A stretch of DNA of 64,000 bases from Pontibacter sp. G13 (GCF_031851795.1 NZ_CP134696.1:3678501-3742500); one strand, 5' to 3'; counted from the stretch's first letter, positions 1 to 10,523 are shown. A program made the numbers and translations. The notes: generated by a model from the sequence alone, not told the origin.

Positions 1-74
1 CTATACATCTAGACAGGATGTGGAAACGCTCATTTTGGGCATTAAGCAAGCGCACCAATCAGCTCCTGAATAAG

Positions 75-3000
75 CTATTGGTTCAACACACTTTGTATTT
101 CGTCATAAAATGTGTCTTCAATTTCTTGTTTCTCCTGAGGATCCGTATTCAATTCAATTGCCTTCAAGGCTCCATACCCAGCATCTTCTTTCATTCCCCA
201 AGCCTTGGAGACCAACGCATAATAAAACCATAGTTCCGAATCTTGCGTGTTCAGCTCTACCGCTTGCCCAATCAGCGCATTGGCGATATCCCATTCTTTT
301 CGGGCAACTAAGATTTCCATCAACTCCTTAATTGCCCCAAATGCCAATGGATCAGCTTCTCTGGTTTGGGTCCAATTCAAAATGGCTTGGGAAGTGTCCC
401 CTTTCGCCAAAGCTGCCTGGGCTACGATAAATTTCTTTTCAGTACTTTCTGGGATCTCTTGAATAAGAGAATCGAAGGACGCTGACTTTCCTTGAGCAAG
501 GAAACTCTGAGCCAATTCCAGCTTTAGATTCACATCGTCAGGGAAACGCTCCAAGCCATATTGCGCATTAGAAGTCGCCATAGGATCACCATATCGGTTG
601 TAAATCCGAGACATTTCCACATAAGGGGATGCAGTAGAGGAATCCAAGGCAATCACTTCTCGGAACGCCTCAAGTGCATGCGAGAATTGCCCGAGGCTGT
701 CCGCATAGATTCCGACTCGCATCCGATCATCCAAGGTCAATTTGGCGGGATCGTATTCCATCATCGCGAAAACAGGCTCGTGATATGCCAGTAGGAGCAT
801 GGATAATTCCTTTGAGCATTCTTCAAAAAGCGATTCCTGCTCGCCTCGCAGCATGGTCAACCTTACGGAAGCTGTGTCAAGCTTTCTTTGATCGAGTAGC
901 ATCCAAGCAGCATAAAGGCTGCCATAGGGATCTCCCCCTTCTGCCTGCTGCTCAAAATAATACTGCGCCATTTCGGGCACTCCTCGCTTTGCATATAGAA
1001 GTCCCAAGAGATTTCCGGCTTCCCTTTTTGCCTCATCAGAAGTCGAAATCAAATAATCGATTCGACTCTTTGCTAACAGGAGAGAGTCTTGTTGAAACTG
1101 CCGATAAGCATCCAATAACATGACGGACAGGGTAGGCTGCACCTTCAAAAGCTCCTGAGTTTCCAGCGCATTAAATTGACCTGTCTTGATCTTGTACAAT
1201 TCCTCATTATACTTTTCAGGACCTTCCATTGGACCTTCCCAAACTCCCTGAGGCTCGGGCAACTCCCAATCGTACGCAAGTTGGGCAAATCGGCGATAGG
1301 TCTCCAAACTCCGAGAATTGGGCGCAGATTCCAGTCCAAGCTTCAGAAATTCTTGAGCTTCATCTAGCTTTCCGTTTTCAAGGTAAACTCTAGATAGATT
1401 TACATACCCACCCGTCAACTTGTCATCCAGTAACAAAGCCTGTCTGTAATTTTCTACCGCATGATCGGGTTCACCATACAAGGCGTACCAAGTTCCAAGC
1501 GAAGCCATGAGTTCGCTAGAATGGGGATTTTTTTGAATCGAGCGTTCTAAGTATCGCTTCGAGGCTTCCTGATTTTTCGTTGCCTCAATCAAATTAGCGG
1601 CATTGATAGCAGCTGGAGGAAAGGAAAAGACAGAATCCGCGAATTGGTACTCCCGAATGGCCTGTTTGCCACGATCATCATTGGTCAATGAGTAAGTGGC
1701 CAAATGATAATTTGCCTTTGGACTAAAGGGAGAAAAAAGCTTAGCGTTTGAATATTGACTGATGGCAAGCTCTCTATTTCCAGCATATTCGGCAGCATCC
1801 GCTTGGTTGCAATAGTAGGTATGCTGGAGCAGGTAAATCGTTTTCCAACCATCCAGTCCTTCTGCAAATACCCATGCACAAAGCCCAACGAGCCACACAA
1901 TCATGAAACTCACTTTTCGGCCGTACCCCATGATATAATAGAGATTGATCCGATTCTTGAGCAAAGGCCAATGGTTGGAGATGATGAAGAAAATGTGAGC
2001 AGCGCCAATAGCGAAGAAGGCAATCGCTGCAAGTCGCTCAATGAGGTATATGAATACTACATCCCCTCCATTGAGATGCGCCATCAAAAAACAGGAGGTC
2101 CAGATAGCCAATGCCAAGATTGTAAAGGTATAGCTGACATTGCTCTGAAAAATATGCTTGGCTTGGTTGAACTGATTTTGGCTGGTGAATACCGTAAAAA
2201 TTAGGCCCAACACAATCAAATGATAGGGTCTAATTCCAACACTGATCTCCTCGAATATGCCGATATCCATGAATTCTCCTACCCAGAAGATCTCCAGTAT
2301 CATGAGCAATCCAAGGATCACCAAAATGCCCGGTGCAATCAAACGGGTTTTGATATCCCTATGATTGGTGGTTCCCCAGATCACCAAGTTGGTAGGTTCT
2401 TTGGCAATGAAAAGTAAGGAGATGATACATACCACAAACCCCAAATGGTAGCTCCGGTTAAAGGCTTCCATGACATTCAGAACAGGGTCCCCTTGCCATC
2501 CACATACAGCCTGTAACACTAGGAGCCATCCGAAGAAACAGACGAACTGCCAGATCATGCTCATCTTGATTCTCTGCGATTGGAGAAGGAATGCAAATCC
2601 AATTGGCACCAAAACCGCTACTAAATCAATCAGATATGCCCCAATTGTGGAGTCTACCAAGTAGCTACCGAAATGTGTGAAGTACATCAAGGCAGCAAAA
2701 ATGCCCCAACTGATATACATCCAATATGATTGGCTATGGGTGCCAGCTGCTAGCATCAACGCCATTCCAAATAAGATCCCAATCCAAGCAGCTATTTGCG
2801 GAATCACTGGACGCTCCATGGGCGTAGCAGAATATCTCGTCCACGGCTTGTAAGCTTCCATTGAAAGGGGAAAAGTCCGATACTGGTTTTCTATGGTGGA
2901 GATTTGGATATCCTCTTGATTGTATTGCGTGACCGGTTTTATCTCCATAATTCCCTTGTAGGGCTGTTCAAACCCAAGCCAAGAGGAAAAGGTCATCCCC

Positions 3001-3101
3001 AACAAAACCACCATCCCAAGGAGGAACAGGAGTCTTGTAGATTTCTGATATGAGCTCAGAAAAAATTGGAGGGTAAGATGGGGGATTTTTCGGACATCCA
3101 T
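75..3101 (-). CDS. Polytopic membrane protein with C-terminal TPR repeats
   Basis: A 1008-residue protein. The first ~430 residues hold about eleven hydrophobic segments, starting near residue 22. The remaining ~570 residues read as helical tetratricopeptide repeats, with recurring patterns such as AVENYRQALLLD and GGYVNLSRVYLENGKLDEA. The layout resembles O-antigen-ligase-like or other membrane-TPR proteins common in Bacteroidota, in which the TPR part scaffolds partner proteins. I see no catalytic motif in the membrane part, so no reaction is assigned. It starts 30 bases after the gatC stop on the same strand and is probably cotranscribed with it. The family is not identified beyond membrane plus TPR. 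Confidence 0.85.
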   Translation of the reverse strand: MDVRKIPHLTLQFFLSSYQKSTRLLFLLGMVVLLGMTFSSWLGFEQPYKGIMEIKPVTQYNQEDIQISTIENQYRTFPLSMEAYKPWTRYSATPMERPVIPQIAAWIGILFGMALMLAAGTHSQSYWMYISWGIFAALMYFTHFGSYLVDSTIGAYLIDLVAVLVPIGFAFLLQSQRIKMSMIWQFVCFFGWLLVLQAVCGWQGDPVLNVMEAFNRSYHLGFVVCIISLLFIAKEPTNLVIWGTTNHRDIKTRLIAPGILVILGLLMILEIFWVGEFMDIGIFEEISVGIRPYHLIVLGLIFTVFTSQNQFNQAKHIFQSNVSYTFTILALAIWTSCFLMAHLNGGDVVFIYLIERLAAIAFFAIGAAHIFFIISNHWPLLKNRINLYYIMGYGRKVSFMIVWLVGLCAWVFAEGLDGWKTIYLLQHTYYCNQADAAEYAGNRELAISQYSNAKLFSPFSPKANYHLATYSLTNDDRGKQAIREYQFADSVFSFPPAAINAANLIEATKNQEASKRYLERSIQKNPHSSELMASLGTWYALYGEPDHAVENYRQALLLDDKLTGGYVNLSRVYLENGKLDEAQEFLKLGLESAPNSRSLETYRRFAQLAYDWELPEPQGVWEGPMEGPEKYNEELYKIKTGQFNALETQELLKVQPTLSVMLLDAYRQFQQDSLLLAKSRIDYLISTSDEAKREAGNLLGLLYAKRGVPEMAQYYFEQQAEGGDPYGSLYAAWMLLDQRKLDTASVRLTMLRGEQESLFEECSKELSMLLLAYHEPVFAMMEYDPAKLTLDDRMRVGIYADSLGQFSHALEAFREVIALDSSTASPYVEMSRIYNRYGDPMATSNAQYGLERFPDDVNLKLELAQSFLAQGKSASFDSLIQEIPESTEKKFIVAQAALAKGDTSQAILNWTQTREADPLAFGAIKELMEILVARKEWDIANALIGQAVELNTQDSELWFYYALVSKAWGMKEDAGYGALKAIELNTDPQEKQEIEDTFYDEIQSVLNQ

Positions 3102-3131
3102 AGGGAAAGGGGTATGACTTGGTGTTTTTGG

Positions 3132-3425
3132 TTATGATCGTTTGATGACTTTCGGCACACGGAAGAATTCCTCATCAGCTCCAGGAGCTCTTTTGAGCAT
3201 TTCTTCACGATCAATGCTTTCTGTGGGCTCATCCTTTCGAAAGGTATTGAACCCAGCTGAAACATGCATTAATGGCTCAATTTCCGCAGTTTCAACCTCA
3301 GATAATTTGTCTACAAAATTCAGCATTTGCTGAAGGTCTTCCACCAGTCGACTTTCTTCTTCCTTTGAAAAGGAGAGTCGACTCAGGGAACCCAATTGTT
3401 GAATCAGTTCTGGAGTAATTTGCAT
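3132..3425 (-). CDS. gatC: Asp-tRNA(Asn)/Glu-tRNA(Gln) amidotransferase subunit C
   Basis: A 97-residue GatC. This small subunit stabilises GatA in the GatCAB complex, which amidates mischarged Glu-tRNA(Gln) and Asp-tRNA(Asn). Family hallmarks are an N-terminal ITPELIQQLGSLSRLSF helix, a central LQQMLNFVDKL helix, then the EPLMHV segment and a C-terminal tail with AP and FFRVPKVI. An upstream in-frame start would add 17 residues that do not look like GatC, so the ATG at 3425 is chosen. It lies between the adhesin terminator and the membrane/TPR gene. gatA and gatB are not in the window, so the complex is encoded at separate loci. Confidence 0.93.
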   Translation of the reverse strand: MQITPELIQQLGSLSRLSFSKEEESRLVEDLQQMLNFVDKLSEVETAEIEPLMHVSAGFNTFRKDEPTESIDREEMLKRAPGADEEFFRVPKVIKRS

Positions 3426-3440
3426 GAGTGATGAGTTTGG

Positions 3441-3490
3441 CCTAACAAAAGTAAAAGAGCACCCACTGGTTTCCAAGCCTGTGGGTGCTC
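3441..3490 (-). terminator. Intrinsic terminator of the large adhesin gene
   Basis: A perfect 10-bp stem (3457-3466 with 3481-3490, arm GAGCACCCAC) with a 14-base loop, followed on the minus strand by a T-rich run (TTTTACTTTTG). It lies 19 bases past the adhesin stop and just upstream of the gatC start, so it separates the two units. Confidence 0.8.
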
Positions 3491-3509
3491 TCTCATTTGT
3501 CGGAAAAGA

Positions 3510-6500
3510 TTATCTCAAAAGGGTCAGGTCTCCTCGGAAGAACTGTTCTCCAACCGTAACCACGTAATAATAAACTCCTTCAGGCAGATCATTTCCCTGA
3601 CCATTTTTTCCATTCCAGGTATCGGTCGGGGAATACACCTCACCAAAGACCTTTTTGCCCCAGCGATCAAAGATGGTCAAAGTAAAGTCATTGGTCCCAG
3701 TATAGGTTACCCGATAGTCATCCTGAATCCCATCTCCGTTGGGGGAGAAGACATTTGGAATAAATATCTCGGGAGATTTCACCACCAATGGCGCAAACAC
3801 ATAAGTATCCAAACAACCCGCCGCATCTTCTATGGTCAACGAAACGGCATACGAACCGGGCTCTCGATACACGTGTGTCGGATTTTGTTCATTGGAAAGG
3901 TTCCCGTCCCCGAAGTCCCAGAACCACTTCACAGCACGAGTGGATTGGTCTAGAAAACGAATTTCTTCATTGGTCAGAAGCGGAGTCGTTTCTCCGTCAG
4001 AACCTACCAAGAAATAGGCCTCCCCTTGCTCGATTACCTCAATTGTTAATGGTTGGCTGGCATCGGTACAGCCTCCTTGCCCCACGACCGTCAGATTGAC
4101 TTGATAAGTTCCGGGATCATCAAACACATGAAGAGGACGCGCCTCGTTGCTGATCTCCGATCCGTCTCCGAAGTCCCAAATGTATGCAAGAGCATTCTCC
4201 GCATTTTCATCAAACTGAACTGTAAATGGTGCACAACCGAGCTGATCAGAAGCATATACACGAGAAATTGGCCCTGGATTGATGGCAAGTTCTACTTGGG
4301 CAGTATCCGCACAAACCCCTTCTGAAATAATGACTGAATACAAGGTTGTCACATCAGGCGCTGCCAATGGCATCTCCGACTCAGGATCATTCAACCCATT
4401 CGAAGGAATCCATGTGAAGGTGGCATTTCCATTTCCGCCCATTGCAAATAACTGTACACTGTCTCCCTGACAAGCCCGGCTAGTGTCTGCGAAAGCGTCA
4501 GCAACCACAGGCTCAAAGACATCCACTTTAATCTGGTCTTCGGTTACACAGGAGCCAGAAGCCGTGGAGACCGTGTAGACGATCGTCTGTGTAGCTGAGG
4601 TGGTAGGATCTGAAATGAACGCGTTGGACAACTCCACCGCAGGGGACCATTCATAAAATACAGGCTGGGTGGTTGCACCTCCCAGAACGGTATGGCTCGC
4701 ATTCAACTGCAGGATTTCTCCACGACACAGGAATGTATCAGCTCCCGCCTCCACCACGGGAGTTGGATTGACTGTCAATGGAATTGTGGCCGTATCACTC
4801 ACACATCCAAAATTGGAAACCGCAAAGACTTCGTAATCTATCGAAGCAAGCGGTCCAGCCATTGGATTGGAGATCTGTGCATTGTTCAAGCCTGTATTGG
4901 GAAGCCATTGGTAATCATAGAACGTCGCCAAAGGATCTCCACCTGCCAGAACTTCCATCTGCACGGAGTCTCCCGCACACACTTCATAATTCACGGTAGG
5001 ATCAAGGGTCGGTAACGTATGGACTATGACAGTAGCAGAGTCCGCAACACTTCGACATCCTCTCGACCAAACCACCAAGAAGTAGGTGGTAGATTTATCT
5101 GGAGATACAAATGGAGTCTGTAAAGAGGAATCATTGAGGCCCGTACTAGGCGTCCAGGCGTATTCGTAGGTTGGACCAGCGTCTGTCGCAAATCCCAGCA
5201 ATTGGGTTTCCTCACCCAAACAGATATCGAAATCCGGGCCTGCATGCGCGCTTGGAATAGGCTTGACGGATACAGTTACAGTGCTTAAAGTATCCAACGT
5301 AGTGTTATCACTTACACAACCATTGGCAGAACCTACAATCACCGTATAGATTGTCGTAGTGTCAGGCGAAGCAAATGGATTATTGACATTGGGATTATTC
5401 AATCCCTCAGACGGAAGCCAAGTATACGTGTACGGCCCCGGCGCTTCAATTGGATTTAGCACCTGACAAAGAAGCTGAACACCAGGCGCTCCCGCACAAA
5501 ACCCTGTATCTGGCCCTGCATCTACCACTGGCAGACGCTTTACATTCACCTGGACATCGTCGATCTCGCTCGTACAACCGTTCTTGTCAGTGATTTGGAC
5601 AAAATACGTGGTGGTATCGGTTGGATTAACCACAGGGTTAGCCACGTTATCGTTTCCATTGGTGAAGCCACAATTACCCGGATTGGAGCAATACCATTGG
5701 TAATAGTATGGAGATTCCCCGCCGATTGGATAGGAACTGAGCTGAACTCCCCCAGACCCTTCGCAGAAGAAAGTATCACGTCCAGCATAGGACATGAACT
5801 CCGTATTGACCTTGAAGTAAACGGTATCAAAAGCCTGCTCGAAGGGAGGACAGGTTTGCTTGTCAATACCCGTAACGATACTCCTGTAGTAGCTACCTCC
5901 ATTGGAGCAATCTGCAAAGAAACAGACTGTACCTACCAGCGAGTCACCAACCTGATCAACATCTAGTTTGACCAATCCCAGATTTCCACCAAATACATTT
6001 TCGAAATTGTAGAGATAATCGACCCCGTTTTCAGTGGTCAAATCTCGAATCACGAAATTGTAACAAGCACTATCGCCCACTTCCAAGAACACCGTATCGC
6101 CTGATGTCGCCAACCCGGATAGATCATGCGTGATGACAGGAGGCAAACTCAGAGGGTCATTTACCTTGATGATCACCGTATCCAAATCCGACAGGATATT
6201 TCCGCAATCGCCATCGTCATCAACCCCAATTACAAACTCGAAAACCTGACCTTCCGCATCACAACTTGGCGTCCAGCAGACTTGGCCTTGAAGTGGGTTG
6301 GTACCCAACCAAGTAAAGGTTGGGCCATCAGGATCATTGAAGATTGGGCTGACTGAATATGCCGTCAGAGTATCCGTGGCATTCGCATCGGCAAACGTGA
6401 GGTTGTAGCAGAATTGCTCCTGAGCATTTGCAAAGATGGTATCTCCACTTGTGTTCAACCCACCGAAAATATGATTGATGGTTGGAGGGGTATTGGGTGG

Positions 6501-8840
6501 CAGATCCACCTGTACCCAGATCGTGTCGCGATCACTCAATATATTTCCACAGGCACCATTATCGGATACTTCATAGATAAGCGGGAAGACTTGACCTGCA
6601 AATTGGCAGTCAGGCTCCCAACAGATCTGTCCTCCCACTGGATTGACACCCGTCCAAGTAAAAGAAGGCCCGTCAGGATTAGTAAAAATCGGACTCAAAG
6701 CAGTCATGGACAGGGTATCTCCAGTATTTCCATCAAGTGCGGAGAAGGAGAAACACATATTGTCCAGCGCATTAACAAAGACCGTATCGTTGGAAAAATT
6801 CGTTCCGTTCAGTTGAGTAGTCAGTACAGGGGGCACATTGGGCGGCTCGTTGACCACGATGTAAATCGTGTCAAATCCTTGGCCTATGTTTGAGCAAACA
6901 CCTTGATCAGCCACACCGATTGGGACTGTCAATGTCTGCCCACTGTACACACAGGAAGGCGTCCAACAAATAGTTCCTGTAAGTGGATTCGTTCCATTGG
7001 TCGTGACCACAGGTGGATTGGGTCCTGCAAAAATTCCCCCTCCAGAGAAGAAGGTAAGCACATCATCGACATCCGGATCAGTCGCGGTAAAATCGAAGCA
7101 AAATGGCTCAAGTGCGGTAACGAATAAAGTATCGTTGCTGAATATATTCCCTGAAAGATCCGTGGTGACGGAGGGAGGATCATTTGGCGGCACCTCCACC
7201 ACTACATACATGGTAGCTGCAGCACCAATCGTCACATTACACAATGAGTAATCAGTAGCTCCCACTGTGAATGGGATAATGGCTCCTTCATCATCACACG
7301 TCGGCGTCCAACAGATTTCCCCTGATATAGGATTGTCGGTTACCGAGGTTATGGAAATGCTGGCGGGATTGTTCGGATCATTGAAGATCGCAGAGATAGG
7401 ATTGACGCCCAGCGAGTCTCCTAAGTTAGGGTCGGTCGCGATGAAAGGAACACAAAGGGTATCAGTCGCAGAAATGAAGATCGTATCGTTCGAGACATTT
7501 AATCCAGAAAGATCCGGGGTAATGACCGGAGGCTGGTTTGGCGGAACCGTCACTTTGATCCAAACCGTATCAAACACATTGGATACGTTTTCACAGTCTC
7601 CATCATTGAAAGCTCCTACCACAAGAGGAACCAATTGCCCATCATACACACAGCCCGGCTCCCAACAGATCGTACCATCTATGGGATTGATTCCCGTAAA
7701 GTTGAAGGTTGCGAGCGGGGGCAGCGTGGGCCCATTCCCAAATTGTGCACTGACCGTGTATGGGATCAGGTTTCCTGCAACGTCTGGATCTGTGATCTGT
7801 ACATCGTAGCAAAATGGCTGACCCGCCTCTACAAAGATGGTATCGCCCAAAAAGTTGTTTCCCGTCAAATCATGCGTAATAGCTGCGGGTGCAGACTGCG
7901 GCAGACAATTGATCACATGGATCTGAAAATCTCTTCGGTTTTCACTCAGCAAAACTCCATTTCGATACTCGAATACCGAAATGGAATACACAAAAATTCC
8001 CGTTTGGGTAGGCGTCACGGTCAAAAACCCAGTCATGGGGTCCATCGTGAAATTGCCTGATCCATACGGGTCCAAAAAGTTGTATCCGGGAGCGAAGTTG
8101 ACATTGTTGTAGGGAGGAGGGCCCATCGGATTAGTCGTGGGGTTGATCTGTGGATCATTTCCTCCAAACTGTGGGTTGCCTGTTCCCAATCCTTGAAAGT
8201 TGGTTCCGGTATATGGATCAGTCAGCGCGTATGCGAGAGAATCACCATCGGGATCGGTAGCAGAGTGGTTGAAGCTATAAGGCTGATTGACACAAAGAAA
8301 AATAGAGGGAACTTGATCAAAGGTGGGCATGGAGTTACAGGCCGTCACTTCATCAGAACCTGGAATTCTTGCCAGAAAGGAAATACCTTGATTGAGAGGT
8401 TGGATCAAATTCGAGATGGCTCCATTTCGACAGCATCTAGACCATGCAATGTTGTAACCACCAGGGATAGGAGGGAGGGTGAGCGTAGTCGCATAAATTC
8501 CTTCCTCTACACAGATTTGAGGAATCATGGCGACACAAGGCCCCCAGTCACTAGGCTGAATTTGGGGAGTAAGTGCAGGAACAGGGACTGAGATTGTCTG
8601 GTGGACGTTGCCTGTTGCACCTTCGAAGACATATAGCGAAATGAAAGGGTCATACTGAGCATCGCCATTGAGGCAATCTCGGTAGAGTTTCAGTTCGACA
8701 TCATAGATATGATTGCCGTTTGCATCTGTACCTACACATTCATAGTAGAGCTCCGCTCCAACAATATGGGTAGCAACAGCAAGGTGAAAGCTTGCAGACA
8801 GCAGTGCAAAAAAAATCAGAATTCCGAAACGCTTCATCAT
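3510..8840 (-). CDS. Giant T9SS-exported repeat protein (gliding-motility-type C-terminal domain)
   Basis: A 1776-residue secreted protein with a signal peptide (MMKRFGILIFFALL, cleavage near residue 23). The first ~310 residues begin with the THIVGAELYYE signature seen in many Bacteroidota cell-surface proteins. Then come six ~115-residue repeats, each opening with PP(V/S)I/VT-type residues and a (S/G)DT(I/V)F motif and ending with CW.P.C. Next are six ~90-residue Ig-like repeats opening with a (D/H)AGxD...C-type motif. Two PKD domains follow (both with WDFGDG). The last ~90 residues (FIPNVFSPNGDGIQD, then FDRWG and LPEGVYYYVV) form the CHU_C/type-B T9SS sorting domain. Such proteins are displayed on or shed from the surface and serve adhesion or gliding; the ligand is unknown. 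No T9SS core genes are nearby. Confidence 0.92.
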   Translation of the reverse strand: MMKRFGILIFFALLSASFHLAVATHIVGAELYYECVGTDANGNHIYDVELKLYRDCLNGDAQYDPFISLYVFEGATGNVHQTISVPVPALTPQIQPSDWGPCVAMIPQICVEEGIYATTLTLPPIPGGYNIAWSRCCRNGAISNLIQPLNQGISFLARIPGSDEVTACNSMPTFDQVPSIFLCVNQPYSFNHSATDPDGDSLAYALTDPYTGTNFQGLGTGNPQFGGNDPQINPTTNPMGPPPYNNVNFAPGYNFLDPYGSGNFTMDPMTGFLTVTPTQTGIFVYSISVFEYRNGVLLSENRRDFQIHVINCLPQSAPAAITHDLTGNNFLGDTIFVEAGQPFCYDVQITDPDVAGNLIPYTVSAQFGNGPTLPPLATFNFTGINPIDGTICWEPGCVYDGQLVPLVVGAFNDGDCENVSNVFDTVWIKVTVPPNQPPVITPDLSGLNVSNDTIFISATDTLCVPFIATDPNLGDSLGVNPISAIFNDPNNPASISITSVTDNPISGEICWTPTCDDEGAIIPFTVGATDYSLCNVTIGAAATMYVVVEVPPNDPPSVTTDLSGNIFSNDTLFVTALEPFCFDFTATDPDVDDVLTFFSGGGIFAGPNPPVVTTNGTNPLTGTICWTPSCVYSGQTLTVPIGVADQGVCSNIGQGFDTIYIVVNEPPNVPPVLTTQLNGTNFSNDTVFVNALDNMCFSFSALDGNTGDTLSMTALSPIFTNPDGPSFTWTGVNPVGGQICWEPDCQFAGQVFPLIYEVSDNGACGNILSDRDTIWVQVDLPPNTPPTINHIFGGLNTSGDTIFANAQEQFCYNLTFADANATDTLTAYSVSPIFNDPDGPTFTWLGTNPLQGQVCWTPSCDAEGQVFEFVIGVDDDGDCGNILSDLDTVIIKVNDPLSLPPVITHDLSGLATSGDTVFLEVGDSACYNFVIRDLTTENGVDYLYNFENVFGGNLGLVKLDVDQVGDSLVGTVCFFADCSNGGSYYRSIVTGIDKQTCPPFEQAFDTVYFKVNTEFMSYAGRDTFFCEGSGGVQLSSYPIGGESPYYYQWYCSNPGNCGFTNGNDNVANPVVNPTDTTTYFVQITDKNGCTSEIDDVQVNVKRLPVVDAGPDTGFCAGAPGVQLLCQVLNPIEAPGPYTYTWLPSEGLNNPNVNNPFASPDTTTIYTVIVGSANGCVSDNTTLDTLSTVTVSVKPIPSAHAGPDFDICLGEETQLLGFATDAGPTYEYAWTPSTGLNDSSLQTPFVSPDKSTTYFLVVWSRGCRSVADSATVIVHTLPTLDPTVNYEVCAGDSVQMEVLAGGDPLATFYDYQWLPNTGLNNAQISNPMAGPLASIDYEVFAVSNFGCVSDTATIPLTVNPTPVVEAGADTFLCRGEILQLNASHTVLGGATTQPVFYEWSPAVELSNAFISDPTTSATQTIVYTVSTASGSCVTEDQIKVDVFEPVVADAFADTSRACQGDSVQLFAMGGNGNATFTWIPSNGLNDPESEMPLAAPDVTTLYSVIISEGVCADTAQVELAINPGPISRVYASDQLGCAPFTVQFDENAENALAYIWDFGDGSEISNEARPLHVFDDPGTYQVNLTVVGQGGCTDASQPLTIEVIEQGEAYFLVGSDGETTPLLTNEEIRFLDQSTRAVKWFWDFGDGNLSNEQNPTHVYREPGSYAVSLTIEDAAGCLDTYVFAPLVVKSPEIFIPNVFSPNGDGIQDDYRVTYTGTNDFTLTIFDRWGKKVFGEVYSPTDTWNGKNGQGNDLPEGVYYYVVTVGEQFFRGDLTLLR
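4275..5790 (-). repeat. Six tandem ~90-residue Ig-like coding repeats
   Basis: After the first repeat block, six units recur with an opening (D/H)AG(P/R/A)D pattern, a cysteine about five residues on, GxxVQL, a YxWxP strand, GLN(D/N) and a closing T(I/T)Y strand. Two PKD domains follow. These are probably stalk-forming domains. Boundaries are approximate. Confidence 0.7.
5790..7895 (-). repeat. Six tandem ~115-residue coding repeats
   Basis: Within the adhesin, six consecutive units each begin with a (D/N)L(S/T)G-like stretch, a (S/G)DT(I/V)F motif, an acidic TDP or similar turn, a conserved GxICWxPxC segment and a closing (D)TVWIKV-like strand. The units have diverged at DNA level, so this is old duplication and not recent slippage. 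Boundaries are approximate. Confidence 0.75.
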
Positions 8841-9382
8841 GGCGTAAGAGTCCTGGGCGAATGCCCATCAGGTAATAGGTGATGAAATAATTTATCGACG
8901 TGCCTTTTGGTACCCCTTGGACGAAATCGGCCGGCAATTGGCTGCGAAAGCGGGTGATTTTCTGTAACTGAGTAGCAAGACCAAGATAGCCCGTGCTGTT
9001 GGTTCACAGGAAATAGCTCTCACATCAATATGCAGGAGAGGTACAAATAACCAAACAAGGGATCGATAAAACCCAACCAGTACAGAACGTGTGGAGAGAT
9101 CGGTGCAGTGAAAGGCAAACGAGCGATTGGCGAAGCCTTTTCGGCTCACAAACATCCGAATGGTAAAATCATCACAATTAAAGTGATATCCGATTCTGGT
9201 AGATACAAGGTAACCATTATCTTGGATTCACCGAAAAGAAAACTGTCTGAAACAGTAGGATCTTTATCACAATCCCTCATTGTAGTTGTTGGAGGGTTAA
9301 AGGTTGGCCATTGTCTGTAAGCGCGAATTGGGATGCATTCGCAGAACTTGTTTGGAAAAAAGCATTACTTTTACCGGAGAAT
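8841..9382. other. Gene-free stretch between adhesin and polyprenyl synthase
   Basis: A 542-base divergent intergenic region. It must carry the promoters of the adhesin (minus) and the synthase (plus), but I find no convincing TAnnTTTG box on either strand. No tRNA-like fold or credible short gene was seen. Small open frames here have no family features. Confidence 0.5.
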
Positions 9383-10357
9383 ATGAATCCTTCGCTGAAA
9401 ACCATACAAGCGCCCATCGCCAAGGAATTGGAGTATTTTGATAAATACTTCAGATCTGCCATGAGCAGCGATGTTGCGCTACTGGACAAAATCACTCGAT
9501 TTCTTCTCAAGCGAAAAGGCAAACAGCTTCGCCCTATGCTCGTGCTATTCAGCGCGAAAGTCTGTGGGGGAATCACCCCTTCTACCTACCGTGGAGCTGC
9601 TTTGGTCGAATTGCTACACACTGCCACATTGGTTCACGATGATGTAGTGGACGACTCCAATGAGCGTAGAGGATTCTTTTCCATCAATGCCCTTTGGAAA
9701 AATAAAATCGCTGTATTGATCGGCGATTTTCTGCTTTCCCGAGGATTGTTGATGGCCCTTGAACACGATGATTTTGTATCCCTCAAAATTGTCTCACAAG
9801 CGGTCAAGGAAATGAGCGAGGGCGAGCTCCTTCAAATGGAAAAAGCGCGCCGCCTCAATATTGACGAAGCCGTCTATTTGGATATCATTCGCCAGAAGAC
9901 CGCATCCCTATTTGCCTCCTGCTGCCAGGTAGGAGCGTCCAGCGCAACCACCGATCCTCAACTGATCGAGAACATGCGCTTGTTTGGCGAACTCGTCGGA
10001 ATTGCCTTCCAAATCAAGGACGATTTGTTTGACTATGGCACCGATGATGTCGGCAAACCAAGAGCCATTGATATCAAGGAACGGAAACTCACGCTTCCCC
10101 TCATTCATGTATTGAATAAATCCTCTTGGTCAGAGCGTAGAAAGCTGATCAACATCGTCAAAAACCACAATACGGATCCTCAGAAAGTCCAGTATTTGAT
10201 CGATTTTGTAAAGGATAATGGCGGCCTCGATTATTCGCGAACCGTCATGAATCAATACATTCAAGATGCGGAGAATCTTCTCGCTGATTTCCCAGATTCC
10301 GATGCCAAAACAGCCCTTCTTGAATTGATGCGTTACGCTATTGTCAGGAAAAAGTAA
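9383..10357 (+). CDS. Polyprenyl diphosphate synthase (long-chain trans-prenyltransferase)
   Basis: A 324-residue enzyme that condenses isopentenyl diphosphate onto an allylic primer. It probably makes the all-trans C30-C45 side chain of menaquinone. The first aspartate-rich motif is HDDVVDDSNERRG and the second is IKDDLFDYG. KGKQLRPMLV upstream is the typical IPP-binding lysine/arginine segment. The ATG at 9383 is preceded by a GGAG and matches the usual family N-terminus (MNPSLKTIQAPIAKEL). A longer frame from 9311 adds 24 atypical residues. It is followed by the lipoprotein gene, which has its own promoter-like boxes. Confidence 0.93.
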   Translation: MNPSLKTIQAPIAKELEYFDKYFRSAMSSDVALLDKITRFLLKRKGKQLRPMLVLFSAKVCGGITPSTYRGAALVELLHTATLVHDDVVDDSNERRGFFSINALWKNKIAVLIGDFLLSRGLLMALEHDDFVSLKIVSQAVKEMSEGELLQMEKARRLNIDEAVYLDIIRQKTASLFASCCQVGASSATTDPQLIENMRLFGELVGIAFQIKDDLFDYGTDDVGKPRAIDIKERKLTLPLIHVLNKSSWSERRKLINIVKNHNTDPQKVQYLIDFVKDNGGLDYSRTVMNQYIQDAENLLADFPDSDAKTALLELMRYAIVRKK

Positions 10358-10469
10358 TGTCAAAATCAAGATGTTAGCGAAAAATTATTGATCCGAAATC
10401 ATGGAATAAGTGATTTTTCGGGATTTATCTGCGCATTCCTCCTTTTTTCCCCAATTTCATTCCGAAAAA

Positions 10470-10501
10470 TTTGCATTCCTGACTGCATTTCTATTCTTTT
10501 G
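10470..10501 (+). promoter_or_regulatory. Candidate Bacteroidota promoter for the small lipoprotein
   Basis: TTTG at 10470-10473 is followed after 18 bases by TATTCTTTTG (10492-10501). This resembles the -33 TTTG / -7 TAnnTTTG pattern with a slightly stretched -7 box. The expected start near 10508 gives a short leader before the ATG at 10524. Confidence 0.4.
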
Positions 10502-10523
10502 ATAAAACCAAAGATTGAATCAA

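Noticed and set aside
8892-9155. 87-residue minus-strand frame in the adhesin upstream region
   Set aside because: No motif, no ribosome site; composition looks like intergenic DNA.
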